Of a DNA stretch of 64,000 nucleotides, positions 53,224 through 63,682 are shown in pieces. The stretch lies in contig NZ_JAIHLP010000002.1 in the NCBI RefSeq assembly GCF_020009625.1, forward strand, positions 124,001 through 188,000, in the 5' to 3' direction. Source of the stretch: Leifsonia poae. Its GTDB lineage: Bacteria; Actinomycetota; Actinomycetes; Actinomycetales; Microbacteriaceae. A program made the translations under genes and the position numbers. Position 1 is the stretch's first letter; each line of letters begins with the position of its first letter. The notes beneath the pieces were generated by a model. The model was not told the DNA's origin, made no database searches, and saw only the letters and a list, made by a program, of their open reading frames with translations.

Positions 53224-55414
53224 GCCAGAGCGCACCGAGCGGCGGCAGGTTCAGCGTCGCCGACGCGGGGCGTCCCGCCCATGGTTCGTCGACAGCCGTG
53301 ACCACACCGAGGTTGCCCACTCCGGAACCGCCGTAGGTCTCGGCGTCCGTATTGACGACTTCCTCCCACTCCCCGGCGAACGGCAGCCCGATGCGGTAGT
53401 CGTGGTGCGGATTGCCGGAGAAGTTCAGCAGTACGGCCAACGCCTCCCCAGCGCGATCGCGGCGGAGGAAGGCGACCACGTTGCCTGCGGCATCGGAGCC
53501 GTCGAGCCATTCGAAGCCCGCCGCCTCGTTGTCGAGCTCCCACAGTGCCGGCTGCTCGCGGTAGACAGCGTTCAGCCGCGCAACGAGATCCCAGAGTCCA
53601 CGGTGACTCGGCTGGTCGAGGATCCACCAGTCGAGCCCTCGCTCCTCGCTCCACTCCGAGGGCTGGCCGAACTCCTGCCCCATGAACAGCAGCTTCTTGC
53701 CCGGATGCGCCCACATGAACGCGAGGTAGGCTCGCATATTCGCCAGCTGCTGCCAATGATCGCCGGGCATCTTGCCCAGCAGAGAGCCTTTGCCGTGCAC
53801 GACCTCGTCGTGGCTGATCGGCAGCAGGAAGTTCTCGCTGAACGCGTAGACGAACGAGAAGGTGATCCCGCTGTGGTGGTAGCTGCGGTACATCGGGTCT
53901 TCGGCGATGTACTGCAGGGAGTCGTGCATCCAGCCCATGTTCCATTTGAGCCCGAACCCGAGGCCGCCGCTGGAGGTGGGGGCGGTCACGCCGGGCCAGC
54001 TCGTCGACTCCTCGGCGATCATCACGGTGCCGGGATTGCGCTTGTATGCGGTGGCGGTGACCTCCTGCAGGAACGAGATCGCCTCAAGGTTCTCGCGCCC
54101 GCCGTGGATGTTCGGCAGCCATTCACCGTCGGCGCGGGAGTAGTCGAGGTAGAGGATCGAGGCGACGGCGTCCACTCGGAGGCCGTCGACGTGGAACTCC
54201 TCCAGCCAGTAGAGCGCGTTGGCCACCAGGAAGTTGCGCACCTGCGAGTTGCCGAAGTCGAAGACCAGAGTTCCCCAGTCTTTCTGCTCACCTCGCCGGG
54301 GGTCGCCGTGCTCGTAGAGCGGTTGGCCGTCGAACTGCGCCAGGGCCCACTCGTCTTTCGGGAAGTGCCCGGGAACCCAGTCCATGATCACCCCGATGCC
54401 GGCCTGGTGGAGCCGGTCGATCAGGTAGCGCAGGTCGTCCGGTGAGCCGAAGCGGCTCGTCGGGGCGAAGTATCCGGTCACCTGGTAGCCCCAGGATCCG
54501 CCGAACGGATGCTCGGCGAGCGGCAGGAACTCGATATGCGTGTAACCGAGCGCGCCGACATAGTCGATGAGCTGATCTGCCGCATCCCGGTAGCCGAGCC
54601 CCGGGCGCCAGCTGCCGAAGTGCAGTTCGTAGGTGCTCATAGGCCCGGTGTGCGGGTCGCGGGAACCGCGCTCCCGCATCCATTCGCCGTCCTGCCAGTG
54701 GTGAGCGCTCTCGGTCACCACGGAGGCCGTGGCGGGGGGAGTCTCGGCGGCTTGCGCCATCGGGTCGGCCTTGCGCACCCAGTCGTCGTTCTGTCCGAGC
54801 AGGTCGAACTTGTAGACGGTTCCCGCACCGAGGCCGGGGACGAAGATCTCCCAGACGCCGGCGGGGCCGAGGGAGCGCAGGGCGTGCCGGGTGCCGTCCC
54901 AATCGTTGAAGTCGCCGACCACGCGAACGGCCCGCGCGTGCGGGGCCCAGACCGAGAACGCGGTTCCGGGAACGCCGTCGATCTCTCGCAGGTGCGCGCC
55001 CAGCGCCATCCAGAGCTGTTCGTGACGACCTTCGCCGATCAGGTGCAGGTCGAGTTCGCCGACCGTTGGCGCGAAGCGGTAGGGGTCGTCGGCCGTCCAG
55101 GTTGTTCCGTCCGCATAGCGCGCCTCGACGGTGTACCGGTCGGCCCCGACGATGTCGACACCCTGCCAGATCCCGTGCGCGAGATGGGCGAGCTCGATGC
55201 GCGCGCCGGTCGAGAGCACTGCTGCCACCTCGGTGGCGAGCGGACGTAGCGCTCGGATGACCGTGATCGGGTCGGCGATTCCGGTCGCGCTGACGGCGTG
55301 CTGTCCGAGCACCGAATGCGGGTCGTGGTGGCGGCCGGTGGCGACGGCGAAGAGCTGCCCGTCGTCCAGCTCGGGGAGGTCGAGCGCCGCGGCGCCTTCG
55401 GGGATCGGGGACAT
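53204..55414 (-). CDS. glgB: 1,4-alpha-glucan branching enzyme GlgB
   Basis: Introduces alpha-1,6 branches into glycogen-type glucan; GH13. The 736-residue product has an N-terminal CBM48 pair ([31 protein letters not shown]), the catalytic barrel with [11 protein letters not shown], the nucleophile Asp415 in [15 protein letters not shown], acid/base Glu468 in MIAEESTSW, and [16 protein letters not shown], then a C-terminal beta domain. Its ATG directly follows the glgE stop (no gap), so the two form one operon. Confidence 0.96.
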   Translation of the reverse strand: MSPIPEGAAALDLPELDDGQLFAVATGRHHDPHSVLGQHAVSATGIADPITVIRALRPLATEVAAVLSTGARIELAHLAHGIWQGVDIVGADRYTVEARYADGTTWTADDPYRFAPTVGELDLHLIGEGRHEQLWMALGAHLREIDGVPGTAFSVWAPHARAVRVVGDFNDWDGTRHALRSLGPAGVWEIFVPGLGAGTVYKFDLLGQNDDWVRKADPMAQAAETPPATASVVTESAHHWQDGEWMRERGSRDPHTGPMSTYELHFGSWRPGLGYRDAADQLIDYVGALGYTHIEFLPLAEHPFGGSWGYQVTGYFAPTSRFGSPDDLRYLIDRLHQAGIGVIMDWVPGHFPKDEWALAQFDGQPLYEHGDPRRGEQKDWGTLVFDFGNSQVRNFLVANALYWLEEFHVDGLRVDAVASILYLDYSRADGEWLPNIHGGRENLEAISFLQEVTATAYKRNPGTVMIAEESTSWPGVTAPTSSGGLGFGLKWNMGWMHDSLQYIAEDPMYRSYHHSGITFSFVYAFSENFLLPISHDEVVHGKGSLLGKMPGDHWQQLANMRAYLAFMWAHPGKKLLFMGQEFGQPSEWSEERGLDWWILDQPSHRGLWDLVARLNAVYREQPALWELDNEAAGFEWLDGSDAAGNVVAFLRRDRAGEALAVLLNFSGNPHHDYRIGLPFAGEWEEVVNTDAETYGGSGVGNLGVVTAVDEPWAGRPASATLNLPPLGALWLRPRGV

Positions 55415-57523
55415 TCAGCCGCCCACTTTCACGCTCAGGATGTGCACGGGTTCGGTGAAGGCGTCTAGACGCACATAGTCGTCTGCACCCCAGGTCCATT
55501 TCGCGCCGGTGACGATGTCTTTCACTTCGAACCGGGCGCCGGGCTGGATGCCGAACCGGGCAACATCCAAGTGCACGATCGTTTCGCGCACGGAGTGCGG
55601 GTCGACGTTCGCCACGACGATCACTGCGTCGGGCTTGCCGCTGCGGGTGAACTCGCCGGCGAGGTACTTGGAGTAGACGAGGATGGCCTCGTCATCGCTC
55701 TCGTGCACGTGGAGGTTGCGCAGCTGGCGCAGCGAGGCGTGCTCGTTGCGGGCGCGGTTGAGCATCGTGAGGTACGGCGCGAGCGAACGACCGGCCGTCT
55801 GCGCTTTCGCGTAGTCGCGAGGGCGGTATTCGTACTTCTCGTTGTCGATGTACTCCTCCGCACCCGCGCGAGCGACGTTCTCGAACAGCTCGAAACCGGA
55901 GTAGACACCCCAGACGGGCGAAGCGGTGGCGGCGAGCGCGGCGCGGATCTTGAACGCGGCCGGCCCGCCGAACTGCAGGTACTCAGTGAGGATGTCCGGC
56001 GTGTTCACGAACAGGTTCGGTCGCAGGAAGTCGGCGGTCTCGGTGGCGAGCCCGGTCAAGAACTCGGCGAGCTCCTCTTTCGTGTTGCGCCAAGTGAAGT
56101 AGGTGTACGACTGCTGGAACCCGACCTTGGCGAGGGTGTGCAGAATGGCAGGCCGGGTGAACGCTTCCGCGAGGAAGACGACGTCCGGGTCTTCGGCGGT
56201 CACGGTGTGGATCAGCCACTCCCAGAAGTCGAGCGGCTTGGTGTGCGGGTTGTCGACGCGGAAGATCCGCACGCCGAGCCCCATCCAATGCCGAACGATG
56301 CGCAGGATCTCGGTGCGCAGGCCGATCGGATCGTTGTCGAAATTGATCGGATAGATGTCTTGATACTTCTTCGGCGGGTTCTCGGCATAAGCGATCGTGC
56401 CGTCGGGCAGGGTCGTGAACCACTCGGGATGCTCGCTGACCCAGGGGTGGTCGGGCGATGCCTGCAGAGCGAGGTCGAGGGCGACCTCGAGGCCTGACTG
56501 CTTGGCCTTGCCGACGAAGTAGACGAAGTCCTTCTCGGTGCCGAGGTCGGGGTGGATGGCGTCGTGGCCGCCGTCGGGCGAGCCGATCGCCCACGGCGAT
56601 CCCGGATCGTGGGGGCCGGCTTCGAGCGTATTGTTCGGGCCTTTGCGGTAGGAGCGGCCGATCGGGTGGATGGGCGGCAGGTAGACGACGTCGAAACCCA
56701 TCGCCGCGATCTCGGGCAGGCGTTTCGCGGCCGAACGGAACGTGCCCGATTTCCAGGACCCGTCGGCGAGACGCTTCGCCCCCTCCGAACGGGGAAAGAA
56801 TTCGTACCAGCTGCCGACACCGGCGCGGGTGCGCTCCGCCAGCACGCTCCGCGTTTCGGAGAGGGTGGGCAGGCTCACCACCGGTCGCGCCGTCAGGATG
56901 GAGACGATCCGGTCGTCGGTGGCCGCAGCGAGACGCTCCGCGGCGGGGCGCTCCGAGCTGGCGACGACCTTGGCGGTCTCGGAGAGGTGGCGACGCTCCG
57001 CGGTGCTGCGGCGTTTGTCGGCGGCGGCCCGTGCGAGCAGGTCGCGACCGATGACGAAGGTCAGATCGACGTCGACACCGGCCGGCACTTTCAGCTCGGC
57101 GTTGTGCCGCCAGGTGGCGTACTCGTCGGCGTACGCCTGCACCCGGTAGCGCCACAGACCCTCGGCCTCCAGCTGCACCTGCGCCTCCCAGCGGTCTGTG
57201 CCAGGGGCGATCGGGCGCATCCGATGCTCAGTCTGTTCTCCCGCCGGGTCGAGCAGCAGCAGATCGACGCCGATCAGGTCGTGGCCCTCGCGAAAGGCGG
57301 TGGCGCGGAACGGCACGACTTCGCCGTTGAACGCGGTGGCGGGCCAGCGGCCGTCGTCCACCTGCGGGGTGAGGTCGAGGATCGGGATGCGGCCGATCAT
57401 CGGGGCGAATTCGGGCTCGGCCGCGTGCTGTTCGGCGGGTGTTTGGCTGCTCGTTGCGCTCTTTGACACACCCCGACCGTACACGCCCACCGACCGTTCA
57501 GGGGTGGTGCGCTTAGTGGACAC
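55415..57523 (-). CDS. glgE: Alpha-1,4-glucan:maltose-1-phosphate maltosyltransferase GlgE
   Basis: Elongates alpha-1,4-glucan with maltose from maltose-1-phosphate; GH13_3. The 702-residue product has VYLPPIHPIGRSYRKGPNN, the nucleophile Asp424 in RIFRVDNPHTKPLDFWEW, acid/base Glu453 in VVFLAEAFTRP, and SYTYFTWRNTKEEL, a GlgE mark. The 29-residue spacing between Asp and Glu equals that of the Streptomyces enzyme. GTG at 57523 has GGGAG upstream; GTG at 57469 is an alternative. Maltose-1-phosphate suppliers (TreS–Pep2 or GlgM) are not in the window. Confidence 0.95.
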   Translation of the reverse strand: MSTKRTTPERSVGVYGRGVSKSATSSQTPAEQHAAEPEFAPMIGRIPILDLTPQVDDGRWPATAFNGEVVPFRATAFREGHDLIGVDLLLLDPAGEQTEHRMRPIAPGTDRWEAQVQLEAEGLWRYRVQAYADEYATWRHNAELKVPAGVDVDLTFVIGRDLLARAAADKRRSTAERRHLSETAKVVASSERPAAERLAAATDDRIVSILTARPVVSLPTLSETRSVLAERTRAGVGSWYEFFPRSEGAKRLADGSWKSGTFRSAAKRLPEIAAMGFDVVYLPPIHPIGRSYRKGPNNTLEAGPHDPGSPWAIGSPDGGHDAIHPDLGTEKDFVYFVGKAKQSGLEVALDLALQASPDHPWVSEHPEWFTTLPDGTIAYAENPPKKYQDIYPINFDNDPIGLRTEILRIVRHWMGLGVRIFRVDNPHTKPLDFWEWLIHTVTAEDPDVVFLAEAFTRPAILHTLAKVGFQQSYTYFTWRNTKEELAEFLTGLATETADFLRPNLFVNTPDILTEYLQFGGPAAFKIRAALAATASPVWGVYSGFELFENVARAGAEEYIDNEKYEYRPRDYAKAQTAGRSLAPYLTMLNRARNEHASLRQLRNLHVHESDDEAILVYSKYLAGEFTRSGKPDAVIVVANVDPHSVRETIVHLDVARFGIQPGARFEVKDIVTGAKWTWGADDYVRLDAFTEPVHILSVKVGG

Positions 57524-57546
57524 ACGGCTCCCGTAGGCTGATTCCC

Positions 57547-60120
57547 GTGAAGGCCATCCGTAGATTCACCGTCCGTGCCGTCCTCCCCGAGAATCTCGGA
57601 GCGCTGGAGGAACTCGCAGGCAATCTGCGCTGGTCGTGGCACGAGCCGACGCGGCAGCTTTTCGCCCGGATCTCATCGGAGCTCTGGCAGCAGGTCGGGC
57701 ATGATCCGATCGCGCTCCTCGGCGCTGTTGACCCGGCCCGCCTGGCCGAGCTCGCCGCTGATCCCGGCTACGTCGACTGGGCGAATCACCTGCGCGACGA
57801 TCTGCGTTCGTACCTGACCGAGCCTCGCTGGTATCAGTCGCTTGACGATTCCGCGCCGCGCTCGATCGCATACTTCTCGCCGGAGTTCGGGATCGCCGCC
57901 GCGCTTCCGCAGTACTCCGGCGGTCTCGGCATCCTGGCGGGCGACCATTTGAAGGCCGCGAGCGACCTCGGCGTGCCGCTTGTCGGCGTGGGCCTCTTCT
58001 ACCGGTCCGGCTATTTCTCGCAGGCGATCACCCCGGACGGCTGGCAGCTGGAAAGCTACCCCGTGCTCGACCCGGACGGCCTGCCGCTCTCTGTCCTGCG
58101 CAACCCGGACGGGACGGCCGTCCAGATCACGCTCGCCCTCCCGAACGGAGTGCTCCACGCGCGGGTGTGGCAGGCGGCCGTCGGACGCGTTCGACTGCTG
58201 CTGCTCGACACCGATGTCCCCGAGAACGAGGAGCGCCTGCGCTCGGTGACAGACCGGCTGTACGGCGGCGGCGGTGAGCACCGGCTGCTGCAGGAGCTGC
58301 TGCTCGGGATCGGCGGCGTTCGCGCCATCAAAGCCTGGGCCGAGCTGAACGACGCCCCGGCGGCCGAAGTCTTCCACACCAATGAGGGGCATGCCGGGTT
58401 CCTCGGCCTGGAGCGGATCTCCGACCTCATCGGCGAGGGGCTCACCTTCGACGAGGCACTGCAGGTGGTGCGCGCCGGAACGGTGTTCACGACGCACACG
58501 CCGGTCCCGGCAGGGATCGACCGCTTCGATCGAGCGCTGGTGGAGCAGTACTTCTCGACCGATCTGCTGCCCGGGGTCGCCCCCCAGGATGTGCTCGCGC
58601 TCGGCGCCGAGGACTACCCGGGAGGCGCTCCCGAGATGTTCAACATGGCCGTGATGGGGCTGCGGCTCGGCCAGCACGCCAACGGTGTCTCGCGGCTGCA
58701 CGGAGACGTGAGCCGGCACATGTTCAACGGCCTGTACCCGGGGTTCGACCCCGACGAGGTGCCGATCGATTCGGTGACGAACGGTGTGCACGCGCCCACC
58801 TGGACCGATCCGATGCTCCGCGCGCTGGCCGAAGAGCGGCTCGGTACCGATGACACGACGACCGCCGATTGGGCGAACGGGTCGGCGGTGAGCGACCTCG
58901 ACCTGTGGTCCGTGCGCACCAGGATGCGCGAGCAGCTGGTCGGCGACGCCCGGCGACGTCTGCAGGCGGCTTGGGAGAATCAGAACCCGGGCGGCATCGC
59001 CCCGGCGTGGATGAACGACCTGCTCGACCCGGCCGTTCTGACGATCGGCTTCGCCCGTCGCGTCCCCACCTACAAGCGGCTCACGCTGATGCTGCACAAC
59101 CCGGAGCGGCTCCGGGCAATCCTGACGAACCCTGAGCGACCGGTTCAGATCGTGATCGCCGGCAAATCGCATCCGGCCGACGACGAGGGCAAGCGGCTCA
59201 TCCAGAAGCTCGTGCAGTTCGCTTCGGAGCCGGAGATCCGCACGCGCATGGTCTTCCTGCCTGACTACGACATCGGCATGGCCCAGCTGCTCTACCCGGG
59301 AACCGACATCTGGCTGAACAATCCGCTGCGCCCGCTCGAAGCCTGCGGAACCTCGGGCATGAAGGCGGCCCTGAACGGCGCCCTCAACCTTTCGATCCTC
59401 GACGGCTGGTGGAACGAGTTCTACGACGGCGAGAACGGCTGGGCGATCCCGTCGGCGGATGCGGCCGGCGATGGGGCGGAGCGGGATGCCCTGGAGGCCG
59501 AGGCGCTCTACGACCTGATCGAGAACCAGATCGCCCCGCGGTTCTACGAGCGCGACGGCGACGGTGTGCCCGGCGCCTGGGTGGGCCAGATCCGGCACAC
59601 CCTCTCCACGCTGTCGCCACAGCTGAGCGCGGCCCGAATGGTGCGCGAATACGTGACGCGGCTCTATGTGCCCGCCTGCGGGTTCGAGCGCCGCCTCACT
59701 GTCGACGGTTTCGCCGCGGCCCGCGACCTCGCTGCCTGGAAGCGGCGGGTGCGGGCGGCCTGGCCCGGGGTCAACGTCGCTCATGTCGAATCAGGTGGGG
59801 TGGATGCTGTGCCCCAGGTGGGCGATGAGCTCCATGTGCGCGCGCTGGTCGACCTGAACGGGCTCGCCCCCGACGAGGTCGAGGTGCAGGTGGTCTATGG
59901 CCGCAGCCACGAAGGCGATGAGCTGACAGACGTTCGCCATTCGGCGCTGGACGCCGATCCGAATCGACCGGGCGGTCACGACGGCTCGACGACGGTCGAG
60001 TACCGGGGCACCGTAGAGCTGGCCTGGGCGGGGGCCTTCGGCTACACGGTGCGTGTGGTGCCGAAGAACGAGCTGCTGCTCGGTGTCGCGGAGCTTGGGC
60101 TGGTGGCGGTGGCCTCCTGA
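57547..60120 (+). CDS. glgP: Alpha-glucan phosphorylase (GT35)
   Basis: Releases glucose-1-phosphate from alpha-1,4-glucan with pyridoxal phosphate. The 857-residue product starts with a DUF3417 domain (LPENLGALEELAGNLRWSWH), typical of the actinobacterial phosphorylase subfamily. Later marks are YFSPEFGI, FHTNEGHAGFLGLERI, TTHTPVPAGIDRF and the cofactor lysine region EACGTSGMKAALNGALNLS. GTG at 57547 has TAGGCT at 57534-57539, 7 bases upstream, and no Shine-Dalgarno: probably leaderless. It diverges from glgE with 23 bases between starts. Confidence 0.96.
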   Translation: MKAIRRFTVRAVLPENLGALEELAGNLRWSWHEPTRQLFARISSELWQQVGHDPIALLGAVDPARLAELAADPGYVDWANHLRDDLRSYLTEPRWYQSLDDSAPRSIAYFSPEFGIAAALPQYSGGLGILAGDHLKAASDLGVPLVGVGLFYRSGYFSQAITPDGWQLESYPVLDPDGLPLSVLRNPDGTAVQITLALPNGVLHARVWQAAVGRVRLLLLDTDVPENEERLRSVTDRLYGGGGEHRLLQELLLGIGGVRAIKAWAELNDAPAAEVFHTNEGHAGFLGLERISDLIGEGLTFDEALQVVRAGTVFTTHTPVPAGIDRFDRALVEQYFSTDLLPGVAPQDVLALGAEDYPGGAPEMFNMAVMGLRLGQHANGVSRLHGDVSRHMFNGLYPGFDPDEVPIDSVTNGVHAPTWTDPMLRALAEERLGTDDTTTADWANGSAVSDLDLWSVRTRMREQLVGDARRRLQAAWENQNPGGIAPAWMNDLLDPAVLTIGFARRVPTYKRLTLMLHNPERLRAILTNPERPVQIVIAGKSHPADDEGKRLIQKLVQFASEPEIRTRMVFLPDYDIGMAQLLYPGTDIWLNNPLRPLEACGTSGMKAALNGALNLSILDGWWNEFYDGENGWAIPSADAAGDGAERDALEAEALYDLIENQIAPRFYERDGDGVPGAWVGQIRHTLSTLSPQLSAARMVREYVTRLYVPACGFERRLTVDGFAAARDLAAWKRRVRAAWPGVNVAHVESGGVDAVPQVGDELHVRALVDLNGLAPDEVEVQVVYGRSHEGDELTDVRHSALDADPNRPGGHDGSTTVEYRGTVELAWAGAFGYTVRVVPKNELLLGVAELGLVAVAS

Positions 60121-61055
60121 TGCGCTACCCGCGACCCCTCGCGCCGGGCGACACGATTGCCGTGACCGCGACGTCGAGCGGTGTCCAGGAGGATGCGATG
60201 CCCCTGCTCGACGCGGCCGTGCGCCGGCTGCGCGATAGCGGATACGAGGTCGTGCTCGGCGACTGCCTGCTGGGCGGCACCCACATCAGCGCGCCGGCGG
60301 CCGACCGCGCGGCGGAGCTGATGGCGATGCTGCTCGATCCGGCCGTCAGCGCCGTCGTCCCGCCATGGGGCGGCGAGACCGGCATCGATCTACTGCCGCT
60401 GCTCGACTTCGATGCGTTGCGGGCGGCCGAACCGACGTGGTTCGCCGGATACTCAGACACATCGACCCTGCTGACTCCGATCACGCTGCTCACCGGCACT
60501 GCCACACTGCACAGCGGCAATCTCGTCGACGTCCCGAACCGCCTCCCCGGGTCGTTCTCGTCATGGCTCGATGTGGCGGGACTGGCGGCGGGGAGCGTTC
60601 TCCGCCAGGAGTCCTCTGCGCTCCGCTGGCGACGCCTGGACGGTGGGAACGGTGAGCTCGACCTCAGCGGCCGGCTCATCGGCGGCTGCATCGAGACGAT
60701 CACACACATTACGGGAAGCCCGTTCGGCGGCACCTCCGCTCTCGGACCGACCATCGTCTACGTCGAGGCCTGCGAAGACGGGGCATTTTCGATCTGCCGC
60801 GCTCTGCACGGGATGCGCCTGGCCGGCTTCTTCGATTCGGCCGTCGCCGTGCTCATCGGCCGCAGCTCCGCGCCCGATGCGCCGTCCCTGACCCAGGACG
60901 ACGCCGTGCGCGATGCCCTCGGCATGCTGGGGGTCCCGATCGTCGCCGATGTGGAGTTCGGTCATGTGCCGCCCCAGCTGACCATCGTCAACGGCGCCCT
61001 CGGTCGGCTGCGCTGGTCGCAGCACGAGAATGTGCTGGAGCAGACTCTCGCCTGA
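60120..61055 (+). CDS. S66 family peptidase (LD-carboxypeptidase/MccF-like)
   Basis: Product of 311 residues from serine peptidase family S66, whose members either trim tetrapeptides in peptidoglycan recycling (LdcA) or cleave microcin C-like conjugates (MccF). The nucleophile Ser is in FAGYSDTSTLL; Glu in IVYVEACEDG and His in FGHVPPQLTIV complete the triad. Length and the YSDTS motif fit MccF-type enzymes at least as well. The ATG shares one base with the glgP stop (TGATG), so it is co-translated with glgP despite the unrelated role. Confidence 0.88.
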   Translation: MRYPRPLAPGDTIAVTATSSGVQEDAMPLLDAAVRRLRDSGYEVVLGDCLLGGTHISAPAADRAAELMAMLLDPAVSAVVPPWGGETGIDLLPLLDFDALRAAEPTWFAGYSDTSTLLTPITLLTGTATLHSGNLVDVPNRLPGSFSSWLDVAGLAAGSVLRQESSALRWRRLDGGNGELDLSGRLIGGCIETITHITGSPFGGTSALGPTIVYVEACEDGAFSICRALHGMRLAGFFDSAVAVLIGRSSAPDAPSLTQDDAVRDALGMLGVPIVADVEFGHVPPQLTIVNGALGRLRWSQHENVLEQTLA

Positions 61056-61074
61056 GTGCTTTCCGGCTCAGGCG
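61049..61074. terminator. Bidirectional hairpin containing both stop codons of the S66 and ybaK genes
   Basis: CGCCTGAG and CTCAGGCG form an 8-bp stem with a 10-base loop. The TGA in the left arm ends the S66 gene, and the TCA in the right arm is the complement of the ybaK stop. The loop holds a short CTTT. Confidence 0.55.
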
Positions 61075-61562
61075 TCCCTGGCGATGGCGGCGAAAACGCC
61101 CCCGGTGATGCGGAGCAGGTCGTCCGGGGCAAGCTCGACATCGAGGCCGCGCTTTCCGCCGGAGACGTAGACGGTGTCGAAGAGCTGCGCCGTCTCGTCG
61201 ACGATGGTCGGGTGTGCCGTCTTCTGTCCGATCGGGCTGATCCCGCCGACCACATACCCGGTGCGGCGTTCGGCGAGGGCCGGATCGGCCATCGCGGCCC
61301 GTTTGGCGCCGGCCGCGGCAGCGAGTGCCTTGAGGTCGAGCATCCCGGTGACGGGAACGACACCGACGACGAGCCCCGCGTCGGTGTCGGTGAGAAGGGT
61401 CTTGAACACACGTTCGGGCTCGACGCCGAGGGCGGAGGCGGCCTCCAGCCCGAAGGAGGCGACGTTCGGGTCGTGCTCGTAGGCGTGCAGGTCGAACGCG
61501 ATTCCCGACGCCGTGAGGGCGACGGTCGCGGGTGTGCCGGGGGCCGGTCTCTGTCGCGTCAT
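61068..61562 (-). CDS. ybaK: Cys-tRNA(Pro)/tRNA(Cys) deacylase YbaK
   Basis: Trans-editing enzyme of 164 residues that removes Cys from mischarged tRNA-Pro. Family marks are HDPNVASFGLEAASALG, VFKTLLTDTD, VPVTGMLDLKALAAAAGAKR, and the catalytic-loop region GYVVGGISPIGQK. ATG at 61562 lies 11 bases after the glgX stop, so it is transcribed behind glgX. A longer open frame to 61742 overlaps glgX and is not supported. Confidence 0.93.
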   Translation of the reverse strand: MTRQRPAPGTPATVALTASGIAFDLHAYEHDPNVASFGLEAASALGVEPERVFKTLLTDTDAGLVVGVVPVTGMLDLKALAAAAGAKRAAMADPALAERRTGYVVGGISPIGQKTAHPTIVDETAQLFDTVYVSGGKRGLDVELAPDDLLRITGGVFAAIARDA

Positions 61563-61573
61563 GCGGGGCGTGG

Positions 61574-63682
61574 TCAGGCCACGGTCTCGACGCCGGAGGC
61601 GGCGTCTGCCGAGGTCGTCGGGAGCACTCGTGGCCCGTCGGCCCGGAAGAGCTGCATCGACGTGCCGCCGACGAGGCGGGATGTTCCGGGTGCGAACTCG
61701 GCATCGGTCTCGTCGATCGGCACCTCGGTCGCACTGTCCCACAGCAGTGAGTACGAGACGACGCCGGGGGCGATCGGGAGCGACACCTGCACATCGTCTT
61801 CGACGCCGTGCACGATGAGCAGCACCCGGTTGAACTCTTCGCGATCGGGGGTGCTCGCCGCAAGGTACTGCAGCGTGCGGTTCTCCGGCGAGTTCCAGTC
61901 CTCGTCGTCCATCAGCGCGCCCGTCGCGTCGAACCAGTCCATGTGGCTGGCGTTCGGCGTCGTCTGGCCGAGCACCGCATACCGGCTCGGACGGAGTGCC
62001 GGGTTCGTGCGCCGGAGGTCGAGCAGTCGTTTCGTGGTCTGAAGGAGTTCCCGCTGCTCGCGCGTGTGCAGCCAGCTCACCCAGGTGAGCTCGCTGTCCT
62101 GGCAGTACGCATTGTTGTTGCCGCGCTGGCTGCGGCCGAACTCGTCGCCGGCGGTGATCATGGGGATGCCGGAGGACAGGAGCAGCGTGCCCATCAGATT
62201 GCGGATCGTCTTGTGGCGCTCCAGGAGCACGGCCTCGTCGGTCGTCGCCCCCTCGACACCGTGATTGAACGAGCGGTTGTTATCGGTTCCGTCGCGATTG
62301 TTCTCGCCGTTGCCGAGGTTGTGTTTCACGTCGTAGGCGGTGAGGTCGGCCATCGTGAAGCCGTCGTGCGCCGTGACGAAGTTGACGGATGCGAGCGGGC
62401 CGCGCTCGGGCGAGAAGGTGTTCGACGAACCGGCGAGCCGCGTGGCGAAGCCGCCGATGCCGATGGGGGCCTCGCCGTGCGCACGAGCCTCTTTGATGTC
62501 GGCGAGCCAGAAGTTGCGCACCCGGTCGCGGTAGCGGTCGTTCCATTCGGAGAAGCCGTCGGGGAAGTTGCCGGTCTGCCACCCGCCCATCCCCACATCC
62601 CAAGGCTCGGCGATCATCTTGACCCCGGCGAGTCGAGGGTCGTGCAGGATCGCCTGCAGCAGGGGATGCTCGGGGGTGTACTCGACGGAGGCATCGCGCC
62701 CCAGGGTCGCGGCGAGGTCGAATCGGAATCCGTCGATCTGCACCTCGTTCGCCCAGTACCGCAGCGAGTCGAGCACCAGGCGAACCGGGACGTCCTTTCC
62801 GACGTCGACCGTGTTGCCGCATCCGGTGACGTCGATGTACGCGCCGTTCGCATCCTGGCGATAGTAGGTCGCGTTGTCGATGCCCCGGAAGCTCGTCCGT
62901 GGCCCGCCGATGCCCTCTTCGGCCGTGTGGTTGTAGACGACGTCGAGGATCACCTCGATGCCGGCCTGGTGCAGCAGCTTGACCATTCCCTTGAACTCGG
63001 CGAGCACCGTCTCGGGCCCGCCCGCTTGCGCGGAGCGGGAGGCGTACGGTGCGTGCGGGGAGAAGAAGTTGAGGGTGTTGTAGCCCCAGTAGTTGGTCAG
63101 GCCCTGCTGGATGAGCCGCTGCTCCGAGACGAAGGCGTGCACCGGCAGCAGCTCGACCGCGGTGACGCCGAGATCGGTGAGATAGCCGATCGTGGATTCG
63201 TGGGCGAGCCCGGCGTAGGTGCCGCGCAGATCTTCCGGAACAGCCGGATTGAGCTTGCTGATGCCTTTCACATGCGCTTCGTAGATCACCGTGTGGTCGA
63301 GCGGCGTGCCGGGTTTGGTGACGTCACCCCAGTCGAAACCGTCAGCGACGACACAGCCGCGCCACTCGTTCGGGCCGACCCGGACGAGACCGCGCGCGTA
63401 GGGGTCGAGCAGCAGAGTCTCCGGGTTGAAGACGTTGGTGGGGGATGCGGGCCCGGAGACGCGGATCGCGTAGCGAGTGCCGACGGTGAGCGTGCGCGAG
63501 CGACCCACCCACACATTGTTCGGGTCTTTCGCCATCGTCACGGTCTTGACGAGCCAGTTCGGGTCTTTGTCGTCGAAGATGCACAGTTCCATCGAGTCGG
63601 CGTTCTCCGAGTAGACCCGGAGCTCACCGCCGTTCGGTCCGAGACGAACGCCCAGATTGCGCAGAGGATCGGCGGAGGTCAT
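61574..63682 (-). CDS. glgX: Glycogen debranching enzyme GlgX
   Basis: GH13_11 isoamylase-type enzyme that hydrolyses alpha-1,6 branches left by phosphorylase. The 702-residue product has CBM48 at the N-terminus ([20 protein letters not shown]), then [36 protein letters not shown], nucleophile Asp in [13 protein letters not shown], acid/base Glu in [13 protein letters not shown], and [22 protein letters not shown] (complement of 63690-63695) lies 7 bases before the ATG, suggesting a leaderless mRNA. It completes the glgP/glgB/glgE set. Confidence 0.95.
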   Translation of the reverse strand: MTSADPLRNLGVRLGPNGGELRVYSENADSMELCIFDDKDPNWLVKTVTMAKDPNNVWVGRSRTLTVGTRYAIRVSGPASPTNVFNPETLLLDPYARGLVRVGPNEWRGCVVADGFDWGDVTKPGTPLDHTVIYEAHVKGISKLNPAVPEDLRGTYAGLAHESTIGYLTDLGVTAVELLPVHAFVSEQRLIQQGLTNYWGYNTLNFFSPHAPYASRSAQAGGPETVLAEFKGMVKLLHQAGIEVILDVVYNHTAEEGIGGPRTSFRGIDNATYYRQDANGAYIDVTGCGNTVDVGKDVPVRLVLDSLRYWANEVQIDGFRFDLAATLGRDASVEYTPEHPLLQAILHDPRLAGVKMIAEPWDVGMGGWQTGNFPDGFSEWNDRYRDRVRNFWLADIKEARAHGEAPIGIGGFATRLAGSSNTFSPERGPLASVNFVTAHDGFTMADLTAYDVKHNLGNGENNRDGTDNNRSFNHGVEGATTDEAVLLERHKTIRNLMGTLLLSSGIPMITAGDEFGRSQRGNNNAYCQDSELTWVSWLHTREQRELLQTTKRLLDLRRTNPALRPSRYAVLGQTTPNASHMDWFDATGALMDDEDWNSPENRTLQYLAASTPDREEFNRVLLIVHGVEDDVQVSLPIAPGVVSYSLLWDSATEVPIDETDAEFAPGTSRLVGGTSMQLFRADGPRVLPTTSADAASGVETVA

